Source of the DNA: Ruegeria spongiae
GTDB lineage: Bacteria; Pseudomonadota; Alphaproteobacteria; Rhodobacterales; Rhodobacteraceae
DNA length: 64,000 nucleotides
Reading direction: 5' to 3'
Assembly (NCBI RefSeq): GCF_023502395.1
Contig: NZ_JAMFMB010000004.1
Coordinates: 1-64,000, forward strand
In this document: positions 9,662-17,158 of the stretch, in pieces
Position numbering within the stretch: the stretch's first letter is position 1
How the letters are laid out: every line of letters begins with the position of its first letter
The notes under the pieces: generated by a model
The model's database searches: none
What the model saw: only the letters and a program-made list of their open reading frames with translations
Told to the model about the DNA's origin: nothing
Program-made: the position numbers and the translations under genes

Positions 9662-9762
9662 CGCGCGCGCCCTTGTCGGAATTCAGGTGTCGGGGCCGTT
9701 ATCGGGCATTTGCGCAGTGGCCGCAATCACTGCCCGCAATCACAGCCCAAAGGCGGTGTCGC

Positions 9763-10428
9763 TCAGGGCTTCGAAAAGGCGCGGGTGGCCTTGTCCCAGA
9801 TCAGCCCGGTCCGGGTCGCGATGTTGCGCATCTGCTTGTTCAGGGAGCGGTCGTTCAGCCTGCGGCTCATGCTCCGCAGGGGGATCATGTTGCGTTCACC
9901 ATAGCCGTCGATCAGAAAGAACCCTTGGACTTCGCCGCGGTGACCATAAACGATATTGGCCTCGTGAATGTCGCGCGCGACGACCTGCAAATGGAACAGC
10001 CTGCCCACCAGATCGTTGAGGTCCCGCAGCATCGCGTCACTCAACTGGCCGTCGTGGCAGATCGAGGACAGATGGGTCGCAAGCTCTCCGGTTTTGCTGG
10101 TGATGCGTTCAAAGACCGAGCCCGGCCCCAGATCGGTCTGCACCACCCCGAGCGAGCGGGCCAGCGGGGTACGCGCAATCTCGGACCCGACCTTCAGTGC
10201 GGTTTTCAGCTCGCACTCGATCTCTTTGAGGGTGTTGCGGTGAACGGAATCGGGAAACAGCTTCCAAGCCAGCCGCTTGGCCCAGGTGTGGTTGGCGTAA
10301 TATTCCCTGATCGGTTTGATCTTGATCAGCAGGTCCGGCTCGCCCGGACAGGCATAGACGGTTCGGTGCCCGCCGCTGGCGACCGGTTCCAGATCGGACA
10401 GATGGAAAAGCTTGGCGGCAAAGAGCAT
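9763..10428 (-). CDS. YrbL-like (PhoP regulatory network) protein
   Basis: A 221-residue soluble protein resembling the YrbL family, which has a kinase-like fold. Recognisable segments are VASGGHRTVYACPGEPDLLIKIKPI at the N-terminus, and a later DLVGRLFHLQVVARDIHEANIVYG, reminiscent of a protein-kinase catalytic loop, followed by FFLIDGYGERNMIPLR where the DFG-like acidic residue would lie. The ATG at 10428 follows GGAGG. YrbL expression is tied to PhoP in enterobacteria, but nothing here shows that link. Function unproven. Confidence 0.75.
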   Translation of the reverse strand: MLFAAKLFHLSDLEPVASGGHRTVYACPGEPDLLIKIKPIREYYANHTWAKRLAWKLFPDSVHRNTLKEIECELKTALKVGSEIARTPLARSLGVVQTDLGPGSVFERITSKTGELATHLSSICHDGQLSDAMLRDLNDLVGRLFHLQVVARDIHEANIVYGHRGEVQGFFLIDGYGERNMIPLRSMSRRLNDRSLNKQMRNIATRTGLIWDKATRAFSKP

Positions 10429-10447
10429 CCGGCCTCCGTCAACTGGG

Positions 10448-10627
10448 TCAGCTTTGCGGGGCGTGGCCCTTGAGGATGTACTTGCAGTCGCAATAGGGGC
10501 ACTCGACCCAGCCGGTGTCCTCGGGGATCTGCAGCCAGACGCGTGGGTGGCCCAGGGCGCCTTCGCCGCCATCGCAGGAAACACGGCTGGTCTCGGCGGT
10601 TCTGGTTTCCGGCGCGTCTATACTCAT
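10448..10627 (-). CDS. Zinc-finger (zf-CHCC) domain protein
   Basis: A 59-residue reading frame. Its translation is a textbook zf-CHCC domain, the family related to the NDUFS6 subunit of mitochondrial complex I: Cys18 in SCDGG, His27 in GHPRVWLQIP, and Cys44 and Cys47 in VECPYCDCKYIL. It is preceded by AAGGACTGCCAGCG and starts at ATG 10627. The stop lies 19 bases before the YrbL-like start, so the two are probably cotranscribed. In alphaproteobacteria such proteins are candidates for complex I accessory roles, but free-standing copies of unknown role are also common. Confidence 0.85.
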   Translation of the reverse strand: MSIDAPETRTAETSRVSCDGGEGALGHPRVWLQIPEDTGWVECPYCDCKYILKGHAPQS

Positions 10628-10716
10628 CGCTGGCAGTCCTTCTGGTGTTGTCGGCCCGGCGGGCTTGGATTAGGTGCTTTTATGAGCGATGAGCCAGCAA
10701 GGGGCAAGACCGTCAG

Positions 10717-11646
10717 ATGACGCAGGACGCCATTCGGATCGAAGCACTGGTCAAGACCTATAAGGGCAGTGGCGGCATGGGCGACAAGCGGGCCCTGAAC
10801 GGCATCGACCTGCAAGTGCCGCGCGGGTCGGTCTTTGGCCTGCTGGGTCCGAACGGAGCCGGGAAGTCGACCCTGATCAACATTCTGGCCGGGCTGGTGC
10901 TGAAGACATCGGGCAAGGTCACGATCTGGGGGTTTGATCAGGATGCCAACCCGCGGCAGTCGCGTGCCTCGATCGGGGTGATGCCGCAGGAACTGAACCT
11001 GGACCCGTTCTTCACCCCGCGCGGCGCGCTCGAAGTGCAGGCGGGGCTTTACGGTGTGCCCAAATCGCAACGCCGCAGCGACGAGATTCTGGAACTGGTT
11101 GGCCTGAGTGACAAGGCCGAGGCCTATGCCCGCACGCTCTCGGGCGGGATGCGGCGGCGGTTGCTGCTGGGCAAGGCGCTGGTGCATCACCCGCATGTGC
11201 TGGTGCTGGATGAACCGACGGCAGGTGTGGATATTGAACTGCGTCAGATGCTCTGGGCCAATGTGCGCAGGCTGAACCAGCAGGGCATGACCATCATCCT
11301 GACGACCCATTATCTGGAAGAGGCCGAGGCGATGTGCGACGAGATCGCCATCATCAACCATGGCGCGCTGGTGGCGCGCGACAGCACCGCCAACCTGCTG
11401 GGCCGCCTTGATGCGCGGTCGATGGTGATCGTGCCCGACGGGCCGGATGCGACCCTGCCGCAGGCTGAGGGTATCGAGGCGCATAAGCGCGAGGACGGCG
11501 CGCTGGTGTTGAACTATTTCAGCCGCCGCACCAGTGCCGAGCAGGTTCTGGCCGCCGTCCGGGACGCGGGTATCACGATCCGCGACGTCAAGACCGAGGA
11601 AGCCGATCTGGAGGATGTCTTCCTGTCCCTGACCGCCGCGCGCTGA
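10717..11646 (+). CDS. ABC-2 type transporter ATP-binding protein
   Basis: A 309-residue ATPase with Walker A GPNGAGKST (about 45-53), Q-loop region GVMPQEL, signature LSGGMRRR, Walker B VLVLDEPTAGVD and switch TTHYLEEAE. The C-terminal 70 residues form the extension typical of ABC-2 exporters of the YadG/CcmA-like group. No permease gene is adjacent: the next gene is a convergent DUF1203 gene and the upstream gene is divergent, so its membrane partner must be encoded elsewhere. Substrate unknown. Confidence 0.9.
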   Translation: MTQDAIRIEALVKTYKGSGGMGDKRALNGIDLQVPRGSVFGLLGPNGAGKSTLINILAGLVLKTSGKVTIWGFDQDANPRQSRASIGVMPQELNLDPFFTPRGALEVQAGLYGVPKSQRRSDEILELVGLSDKAEAYARTLSGGMRRRLLLGKALVHHPHVLVLDEPTAGVDIELRQMLWANVRRLNQQGMTIILTTHYLEEAEAMCDEIAIINHGALVARDSTANLLGRLDARSMVIVPDGPDATLPQAEGIEAHKREDGALVLNYFSRRTSAEQVLAAVRDAGITIRDVKTEEADLEDVFLSLTAAR

Positions 11647-11652
11647 GCGGCG

Positions 11653-12122
11653 TTACGCGTCACGATCCAGCCGCGCCTGATAGCAATTGTTGCTGGACGA
11701 GCGGATGTGGACATAGGCGATCTCCGGTCGCGCAAAGATGTCGCTTGCGGTGTCCAGCAGGGTCTGGGAGCTGGTGATCGTTCCGGTGCCATAGACGATC
11801 CGGTCATCCGCGCCATAGCCCTTGATCAGGTAATCGGGTGCGGTGGTCAGAACCTCGGGCAGCGCGCCGGTATCCTGATGCCGCTCGCAAGGCGCGGCGC
11901 ACAGAAAGATCGGGCCGGTTTCGGCATAGGGTTGCACCGCGTCAAAAGGCCGATGCGCCAGGATCAGCATCGCTGCGCCCTCGGGTATATTGCGCAGACA
12001 ATGGCGACAGGGATTGCCGGTTCCGGTCGAGGTGGCGCGCTCTGGCGCGTTGCCATAAGCGTCGGGCGCGCCCGACTGATATGCGCGGACCTGATCAGTG
12101 GGCAGGCGGTTATTCTGGGCAT
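11653..12122 (-). CDS. DUF1203 family protein with apparent N-terminal frameshift
   Basis: The frame from about 12105 down to 11653 encodes a DUF1203 protein (LPTDQVRAYQSGAPDAYGN, then NPCRHCLRNIPEGAAMLILAHRPF and AETGPIFLCAAPCERH). However, the only good initiation site, ATG 12122 preceded by AAAAAAAGGAG, is in another frame and would encode MPRITACPL. Adding a single base between 12105 and 12106 gives MPRITALPTDQVRAYQSG, matching the family start. The alternative in-frame start is a TTG at 12231 with no ribosome site. So either the gene carries a one-base deletion at codon 6 or the assembly has an error. Function of DUF1203 is unknown. Confidence 0.7.
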
Positions 12123-12209
12123 GGTGATCTCCTTTTTTTGGCAGTCTGGCTGATCCGCATGGTTCGGGGCGATCCGTTTCCTGCGCAATGAAGGTTGTGC
12201 TCGGGATGT

Positions 12210-12227
12210 TATCTTGATACCAAGATA
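12210..12227. promoter_or_regulatory. Perfect inverted repeat, likely operator
   Basis: TATCTTGATACCAAGATA: two perfect 7-base arms separated by ATAC. It lies between the divergent DUF1203 gene (start 12122) and the 82-residue gene (start 12252), 24 bases upstream of the latter. The TATCTTG/CAAGATA arms resemble sites bound by MarR-type regulators, but no such regulator gene adjoins it. The gene at 12252 encodes a short possible DNA-binding protein that could be autoregulatory. Confidence 0.55.
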
Positions 12228-12251
12228 TCAAAATACTGCTGTGGAGCGACC

Positions 12252-12500
12252 ATGAAAAACATCACGCGGGTGCAGACCGGGCTGCGCCTTGAAGCGAGAC
12301 TGCTGAAAACAATGAAGGGGCTGGCCGAGTATCTCGACATGTCGGTGGCTGAACTGATCGAGGGCATGGCGCTGCATGCGTTTGAAGGCAAAGCACCGTT
12401 CTCGGAGGCCACGCTGCAGAAGATCGCGGCGCTCAGGGCGGTTTACGATCTGGACCTGACCGCCGAGGACAGTCACCGCCTGACGGAGGATCCTGCATGA
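12252..12500 (+). CDS. Small conserved protein, possible DNA-binding
   Basis: An 82-residue protein starting at ATG 12252 after GGAGC. The first 45 residues (ITRVQTGLRLEARLLKTMKGLAEYLDMSVAELIEGMAL) have the strand plus two helices expected of a ribbon-helix-helix-like fold, including the basic stretch RLLKTMKGLAEYLDMS. The rest is helical. I cannot assign a family with certainty. Its stop overlaps the next start by 4 bp (ATGA), so the two genes are translated together, and a perfect inverted repeat lies just upstream. Confidence 0.7.
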   Translation: MKNITRVQTGLRLEARLLKTMKGLAEYLDMSVAELIEGMALHAFEGKAPFSEATLQKIAALRAVYDLDLTAEDSHRLTEDPA

Positions 12501-12907
12501 CCCAGGAACGCTACGATTACACGGCCATGGCGCAGGAAATGGCCGCCGGGACGTTGAGGCCCGAGGGCTTCAGCCATCGCGCCCATCTGGGCGTGGCCTA
12601 TGAAATTCTGTCACGCCACGAGGTGTTCGAGGCGATGGCGATCTATGCCGGTGGTTTGCGTGCCCTTGCGGCGGCGGCGGGCGTGCCCGAGAAGTTCAAC
12701 GCAACTGTCACATTCGCCTATCTCAGCCTGATCGCCGAGCGGATGGCGCAGGCGTCCCACGCCAGCTCCGAAGCGTTTCTGACCCAAAACCCGGATCTGC
12801 TGGGTAAGGGCCTGCTGGACGGGTACTTTTCCCTGGACGCCCTGTCCTCCCCCCTTGCACGGCGCGTGCCCCTGCTGCCGGGAACCGCGCGGGCAGGCCT
12901 GCATTAA
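12497..12907 (+). CDS. Conserved hypothetical protein
   Basis: A 136-residue, mostly helical, soluble protein with the distinctive FSHRAHLGVAYEILSRH segment near residues 25-41 and VTFAYLSLIAERM further on. The clustered His/Arg residues are compatible with a ligand or metal site, but no function is recognised. It is translationally coupled to the preceding 82-residue protein and lies 105 bases before gpmI. Confidence 0.7.
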   Translation: MTQERYDYTAMAQEMAAGTLRPEGFSHRAHLGVAYEILSRHEVFEAMAIYAGGLRALAAAAGVPEKFNATVTFAYLSLIAERMAQASHASSEAFLTQNPDLLGKGLLDGYFSLDALSSPLARRVPLLPGTARAGLH

Positions 12908-13012
12908 GGCAAATTAATTTGACCCGCACGCGGGCGGACGCGACAAAGGCGGTTCACCATGGGGACGCCTGAGGATAGAAGGCAGCAAGAGCAGCTTCCG
13001 GAGTTTCTGACC

Positions 13013-14530
13013 ATGCCCGCGCCCAAGCCCGTTGTTTTGTGTATTCTCGATGGCTGGGGCCTGTCCGATGACACCGCCGCCAACGCGCCTTATCTGGCCA
13101 AAACCCCCACTTTCGATGCGATCATGGCAAACGGCCCACATGCGCGGCTGATCACCCATGGTCCCGATGTCGGGTTGCCAAGCGGGCAGATGGGCAATTC
13201 CGAGGTTGGCCATACCAATATCGGGGCGGGCCGGGTGGTGGCGATGGATCTGGGCCAGATCGATCTGGCCATCGAGGATGGGTCGTTTTTCGAGAACGCC
13301 GCCTTGCTGGATTTCATCGCCAAGACCAAGGCCACCGGCGGCATCGCGCATCTGATGGGGCTGGTGTCCGATGGTGGGGTGCATGGGCACATCACCCATA
13401 TCCTCGCCGCTGTGAGGGCGGTTACCGAGGCCGGTGTTCCGGTTGCCTTGCATGCCATCACCGATGGGCGCGACGTGGCCCCGAAATCCGCCGCCGGGTT
13501 TGTGGCGGAGCTGCAGGCGCAGCTGCCGCCAAACGCGCGCGTGGTCACCGTTTGTGGCCGCTATTATGCGATGGATCGCGACAACCGGTGGGAACGGGTC
13601 AGCCAGGCTTACGCCGCGATGATCCGGGGCGCGGGGCGCACGGCCGCCAATGCTTCCGACGCTGTGGCTGACGCTTACGCGGCAGGCGAGACCGACGAGT
13701 TCATCCTTCCCACGGTCATCGGCGATTATGCCGGTCTGAGCGACGGCGACGGATTTTTCTGCCTGAACTTCCGCGCCGATCGGGCCCGCGAAATCCTGCG
13801 GGCCATCGGCGAGCCGGATTTTTCCGAGTTCGAGACCGGTGCGCGCCCGAAACTCGCGGCACTACTGGGCATGGTCGAGTATTCCGATGGCCACAATGGC
13901 TACATGACCACCGCTTATCCCAAGGCCAGGGTTGTCAATACTCTGGGCGCTTGGGTCGCCAAACAAGGCCTGCGCCAGTTCCGTTTGGCCGAGACCGAGA
14001 AATACCCGCATGTGACCTTCTTCCTCAACGGTGGCAAGGAAGTGCCAGAGGTTGGCGAAGACCGTTTCATGCCGAAATCGCCCAAGGTCGCCACTTATGA
14101 CCTGCAACCCGAAATGTCGGCGGGCGAGGTTACCGACAAACTCGTCGAGGCGATCGAGGCGGGCTATGATCTGATCGTCACCAATTTCGCCAACCCCGAC
14201 ATGGTCGGACATACCGGCGATCTGGATGCCGCGATCAAGGCTTGCGAGGCGGTGGATCAGGGTCTGGCGCGGGTTGTTGCGGCGCTGAACAAGGCAGGTG
14301 GCGCGATGATCGTGACGGCTGATCATGGCAATTGCGAGATGATGGTCGACCCGGTTACGGGCGGCCCGCACACCGCCCATACGCTGAACCCGGTCCCGGT
14401 GGTGCTGGTTGGCGGGCCGGATGGTGCGCGGCTGCGGGATGGACGCCTCAGCGATCTGGCGCCGACGCTGCTGGAACTGATGGACCTGCCGAAGCCCGAG
14501 GAAATGACCGGCGAGAGCCTGCTGGCATGA
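13013..14530 (+). CDS. gpmI: 2,3-bisphosphoglycerate-independent phosphoglycerate mutase
   Basis: A 505-residue enzyme converting 3- and 2-phosphoglycerate in glycolysis/gluconeogenesis. The alkaline-phosphatase-like domain begins KPVVLCILDGWGLS and contains the phosphoserine region QMGNSEVGHTNIGAGR; the metal site is completed by NFANPDMVGHTGD and MIVTADHGNCE. I prefer ATG 13013 (CGGAG upstream) to an 18-codon extension at 12959. It overlaps the next gene by 4 bp, and the gpmI-envC-ctpA order is conserved in many alphaproteobacteria. Confidence 0.96.
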   Translation: MPAPKPVVLCILDGWGLSDDTAANAPYLAKTPTFDAIMANGPHARLITHGPDVGLPSGQMGNSEVGHTNIGAGRVVAMDLGQIDLAIEDGSFFENAALLDFIAKTKATGGIAHLMGLVSDGGVHGHITHILAAVRAVTEAGVPVALHAITDGRDVAPKSAAGFVAELQAQLPPNARVVTVCGRYYAMDRDNRWERVSQAYAAMIRGAGRTAANASDAVADAYAAGETDEFILPTVIGDYAGLSDGDGFFCLNFRADRAREILRAIGEPDFSEFETGARPKLAALLGMVEYSDGHNGYMTTAYPKARVVNTLGAWVAKQGLRQFRLAETEKYPHVTFFLNGGKEVPEVGEDRFMPKSPKVATYDLQPEMSAGEVTDKLVEAIEAGYDLIVTNFANPDMVGHTGDLDAAIKACEAVDQGLARVVAALNKAGGAMIVTADHGNCEMMVDPVTGGPHTAHTLNPVPVVLVGGPDGARLRDGRLSDLAPTLLELMDLPKPEEMTGESLLA

Positions 14531-15660
14531 GGTGGGCCGGACCCATAGTCGGGGTCTGTCTCTGGGCCGGAGTGGCGAGCGCCGAAAGCGACCCGTCCGA
14601 GGCGGCGCGGCTGGCGTCGCAGATGTTGCAACAAGCCTCGGTGGCGCTGGATGAAGCCGACGGCGCCCGCAACCGGGTCAGGGCGCTGACCGCGACCGTG
14701 CAGGCCTATGAGGCCGGGCTGGAGGCGATGCGCGACGGGCTGCGCCGCGCCGCGAGCCGGGAGGCCGAGCTGACCGCGCGACTGCAGGCCCGCGAGGCGG
14801 AGATTTCGGAACTGATCGGCGTGCTGCAGACAATGGAAAGCGCGCCACCCCCGGTGCTGCTGCTGCATCCCTCCGGGCCGCTGGGCGTGGCGCGGTCGGG
14901 CATGATGCTGGCCGAGGTGACGCCGGGTCTGAACCAGCGTGCACAGGCCCTGTCGCAGGATCTGGCAGAGGTCAGCGACCTGCGCAGCATCCAGCAAAAC
15001 GCGCTTGCCACCCTGCAGGAGGGGCTGACCGGGGTGCAGACCGCGCGATCGGAACTGAGCAAGGCGGTCGCGGATCGGACCGATCTGCCGAAACGCTTCG
15101 CCGAGGACCCGGTGCGCACCGCGATCCTGATTTCCTCGACTGAGACGCTGGATGCCTTTGCAAGCGGGCTGTCCGAGATCGCAGGTGCGGAGATCGCCGC
15201 GACCAATGCCGATATCTCGGAACGCAAAGGCGCGATCAAGCTTCCGGTGTCGGGTGTGCTGCTGCACAAGGCCGGGGCGGCGGATGCGGCGGGGATCACG
15301 CGGGAGGGCATGATTGTGGCCACCCGCCCCCGGGCGTTGGTCACGACGCCAACGGCGGCGACGATCCGCTATCGCGGGCCGTTGCTGGACCTGGGCAATG
15401 TGGTCATTCTGGAACCGCAGCCCGACCTGCTCTTTGTGCTGTCGGGGCTGAACGAGGTCTATGGCGAGGCCGGGCAGGTCATTCCAAGGGGGACGCCTGT
15501 GGGTCTGATGGGTGGTGCCGCCCCTGAAATCGGCACGATTTTGTCACTAAGCGGTGATGGCACTGGAACTGACAGGTCGGAAACGCTCTATATAGAAGTC
15601 AGAGAGGGCGGCAGCCCGGTGGACCCGGAGACGTGGTTCCAAACCGAGAAGGATGGATAA
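14527..15660 (+). CDS. envC: EnvC-like murein hydrolase activator
   Basis: A 377-residue periplasmic protein. Signal peptide about residues 1-19 (ending ASA). Residues about 22-190 form a heptad-rich coiled coil. The C-terminal LytM/M23-like domain (about 235-370) begins IKLPVSGVLLHKAG, but the metal-binding histidines of active M23 peptidases are absent, as in EnvC, which activates amidases rather than cutting itself. It should act in septal peptidoglycan splitting. Translationally coupled to gpmI and six bases upstream of ctpA. Confidence 0.85.
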   Translation: MRWAGPIVGVCLWAGVASAESDPSEAARLASQMLQQASVALDEADGARNRVRALTATVQAYEAGLEAMRDGLRRAASREAELTARLQAREAEISELIGVLQTMESAPPPVLLLHPSGPLGVARSGMMLAEVTPGLNQRAQALSQDLAEVSDLRSIQQNALATLQEGLTGVQTARSELSKAVADRTDLPKRFAEDPVRTAILISSTETLDAFASGLSEIAGAEIAATNADISERKGAIKLPVSGVLLHKAGAADAAGITREGMIVATRPRALVTTPTAATIRYRGPLLDLGNVVILEPQPDLLFVLSGLNEVYGEAGQVIPRGTPVGLMGGAAPEIGTILSLSGDGTGTDRSETLYIEVREGGSPVDPETWFQTEKDG

Positions 15661-15666
15661 ACCAGC

Positions 15667-16995
15667 ATGAAGAAATTCGTGATTGCGGCCCTGAGCGGCT
15701 CATTGGCGGGGATCATCGTCACCTCACAGGTGGCGGGCCCTCTGGTCGCGCAGGAAGCCAAGAAAAATGCCAGCGTTTATGAACAGCTTGACCTGTTCGG
15801 CGACATCTTCGAACGTATTCGCATTCAATATGTCGAAGAGGTCGAGGCTGGCGAACTGATCGAGGCGGCCATTGACGGCATGCTCACTTCGCTTGACCCG
15901 CATTCCAGCTATCTCTCGCCCAATGACGCCGAGCAGATGCGGGTGCAGACCCGCGGCGAGTTCGGTGGTCTGGGCATCGAGGTCACGCAGGAAGAGGGCT
16001 TCGTCAAGGTGGTCTCGCCGATGGATGGCACTCCGGCGGATGAGGCCGGTGTCGAAGCCGGAGATTTCATCACCCATGTCAACGGCGAAAGCCTGCTGGG
16101 CCTGACGCTGGACAAGGCGGTGGACCTGATGCGCGGGCCGGTTGGTTCTGAAATCGTCATCACCGTGGTGCGCGAAGGCGAGCAGGAACCGTTCGATGTT
16201 TCGATCATCCGCGACACGATCAAGCTGACCGCCGTGCGGGCGCGCACCGAGGGCACCAGCGTGGTGCTGCGGGTGACCACCTTCAACGACCAGACCTTCG
16301 CGAACCTCGAAGAGGGGCTGATGGAGCAGGTTGATGAAGCGGGTGGCATGGACAAGATCAACGGTGTCGTGCTGGACCTGCGCAACAACCCCGGCGGATT
16401 GCTGACGCAGGCGATCAAGGTGTCGGATGCCTTCCTGGAAGAAGGCGAGATCGTCTCGACCCGGGGCCGCAACCCCGAGGATGGCGAGAGGTTCAACGCC
16501 GGTGAAGGGGATCTGGCGGATGGCAAGCCGATCGTTGTGCTGATCAATGGCGGTTCGGCCTCGGCCTCCGAAATCGTCGCGGGCGCGCTTCAGGATCACC
16601 GGCGGGCCATCGTCGTCGGGACGAAAAGCTTCGGCAAGGGATCGGTACAGACCGTGATGCCGCTGCGCGGCGAAGGCGCGATGCGGCTGACAACGGCACG
16701 CTATTACACGCCGTCCGGGCGCTCGATCCAGGCGCTGGGCGTTTCTCCCGATATCATCGTGGAACAGCCGCGCCGCACACCCGCCGAGGAAGAGGAAGAG
16801 AATGACCGCCCCTCGCGTTCCGAGGCCGATCTGCGCGGCAGCCTGAACAATGACAGCCTGACCGAGGACGAGATTCGCCAGATCGAAGAGGATCGCGCCA
16901 AGGCCGAAGCCACCGCAGAACTGCGCGAGCAGGATTATCAGATGGCCTATGCCATCGACATCCTGAAGGGGCTGTCCGCCTTCGGCAACGAATAA
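15667..16995 (+). CDS. ctpA: S41 family C-terminal processing protease
   Basis: A 442-residue periplasmic protease with an N-terminal signal/anchor (about 1-29), a PDZ domain (about 90-175, GLGIEVTQEEGFVKVV onward) and the S41 catalytic domain. The catalytic Ser lies in NGGSASASEIVAGAL and the Lys in GTKSFGKGSVQT. Residues about 365-415 are an acidic, charged linker rich in Glu. Role: tail-specific processing of envelope proteins, plausibly with EnvC in cell-wall turnover. Last gene of the gpmI operon, followed by a strong terminator. Confidence 0.95.
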   Translation: MKKFVIAALSGSLAGIIVTSQVAGPLVAQEAKKNASVYEQLDLFGDIFERIRIQYVEEVEAGELIEAAIDGMLTSLDPHSSYLSPNDAEQMRVQTRGEFGGLGIEVTQEEGFVKVVSPMDGTPADEAGVEAGDFITHVNGESLLGLTLDKAVDLMRGPVGSEIVITVVREGEQEPFDVSIIRDTIKLTAVRARTEGTSVVLRVTTFNDQTFANLEEGLMEQVDEAGGMDKINGVVLDLRNNPGGLLTQAIKVSDAFLEEGEIVSTRGRNPEDGERFNAGEGDLADGKPIVVLINGGSASASEIVAGALQDHRRAIVVGTKSFGKGSVQTVMPLRGEGAMRLTTARYYTPSGRSIQALGVSPDIIVEQPRRTPAEEEEENDRPSRSEADLRGSLNNDSLTEDEIRQIEEDRAKAEATAELREQDYQMAYAIDILKGLSAFGNE

Positions 16996-17025
16996 GCCCT
17001 GCGCGACCGCAGGGGTGAGATGACC

Positions 17026-17056
17026 AAGCCGCGCCAGCCTATGGCGCGGCTTTTTT
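17026..17056 (+). terminator. Rho-independent terminator after ctpA
   Basis: A perfect 10-bp stem (AAGCCGCGCC with GGCGCGGCTT) with a 7-base loop leads directly into a run of six T. It lies 30 bases past the ctpA stop and closes the gpmI-envC-ctpA unit. Confidence 0.9.
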
Positions 17057-17158
17057 GATGGCAGAACGTCCGGTTCGCGCACATCACCGATTTGATGCAT
17101 TTTGTGAACCGAGGTTGATCGGATAAGCTGCGGGCAAAGGAAGAAGGGAGCCATTGCG

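Noticed and set aside
7940-9904. 654-residue plus-strand open frame antisense to polA
   Set aside because: It is the mirror of a GC-rich polA frame; its translation has no domain logic and polA is complete.
12123-12231. In-frame TTG at 12231 as start of the DUF1203 gene
   Set aside because: No ribosome site, the extra residues are not family-like, and it begins inside the regulatory palindrome region.
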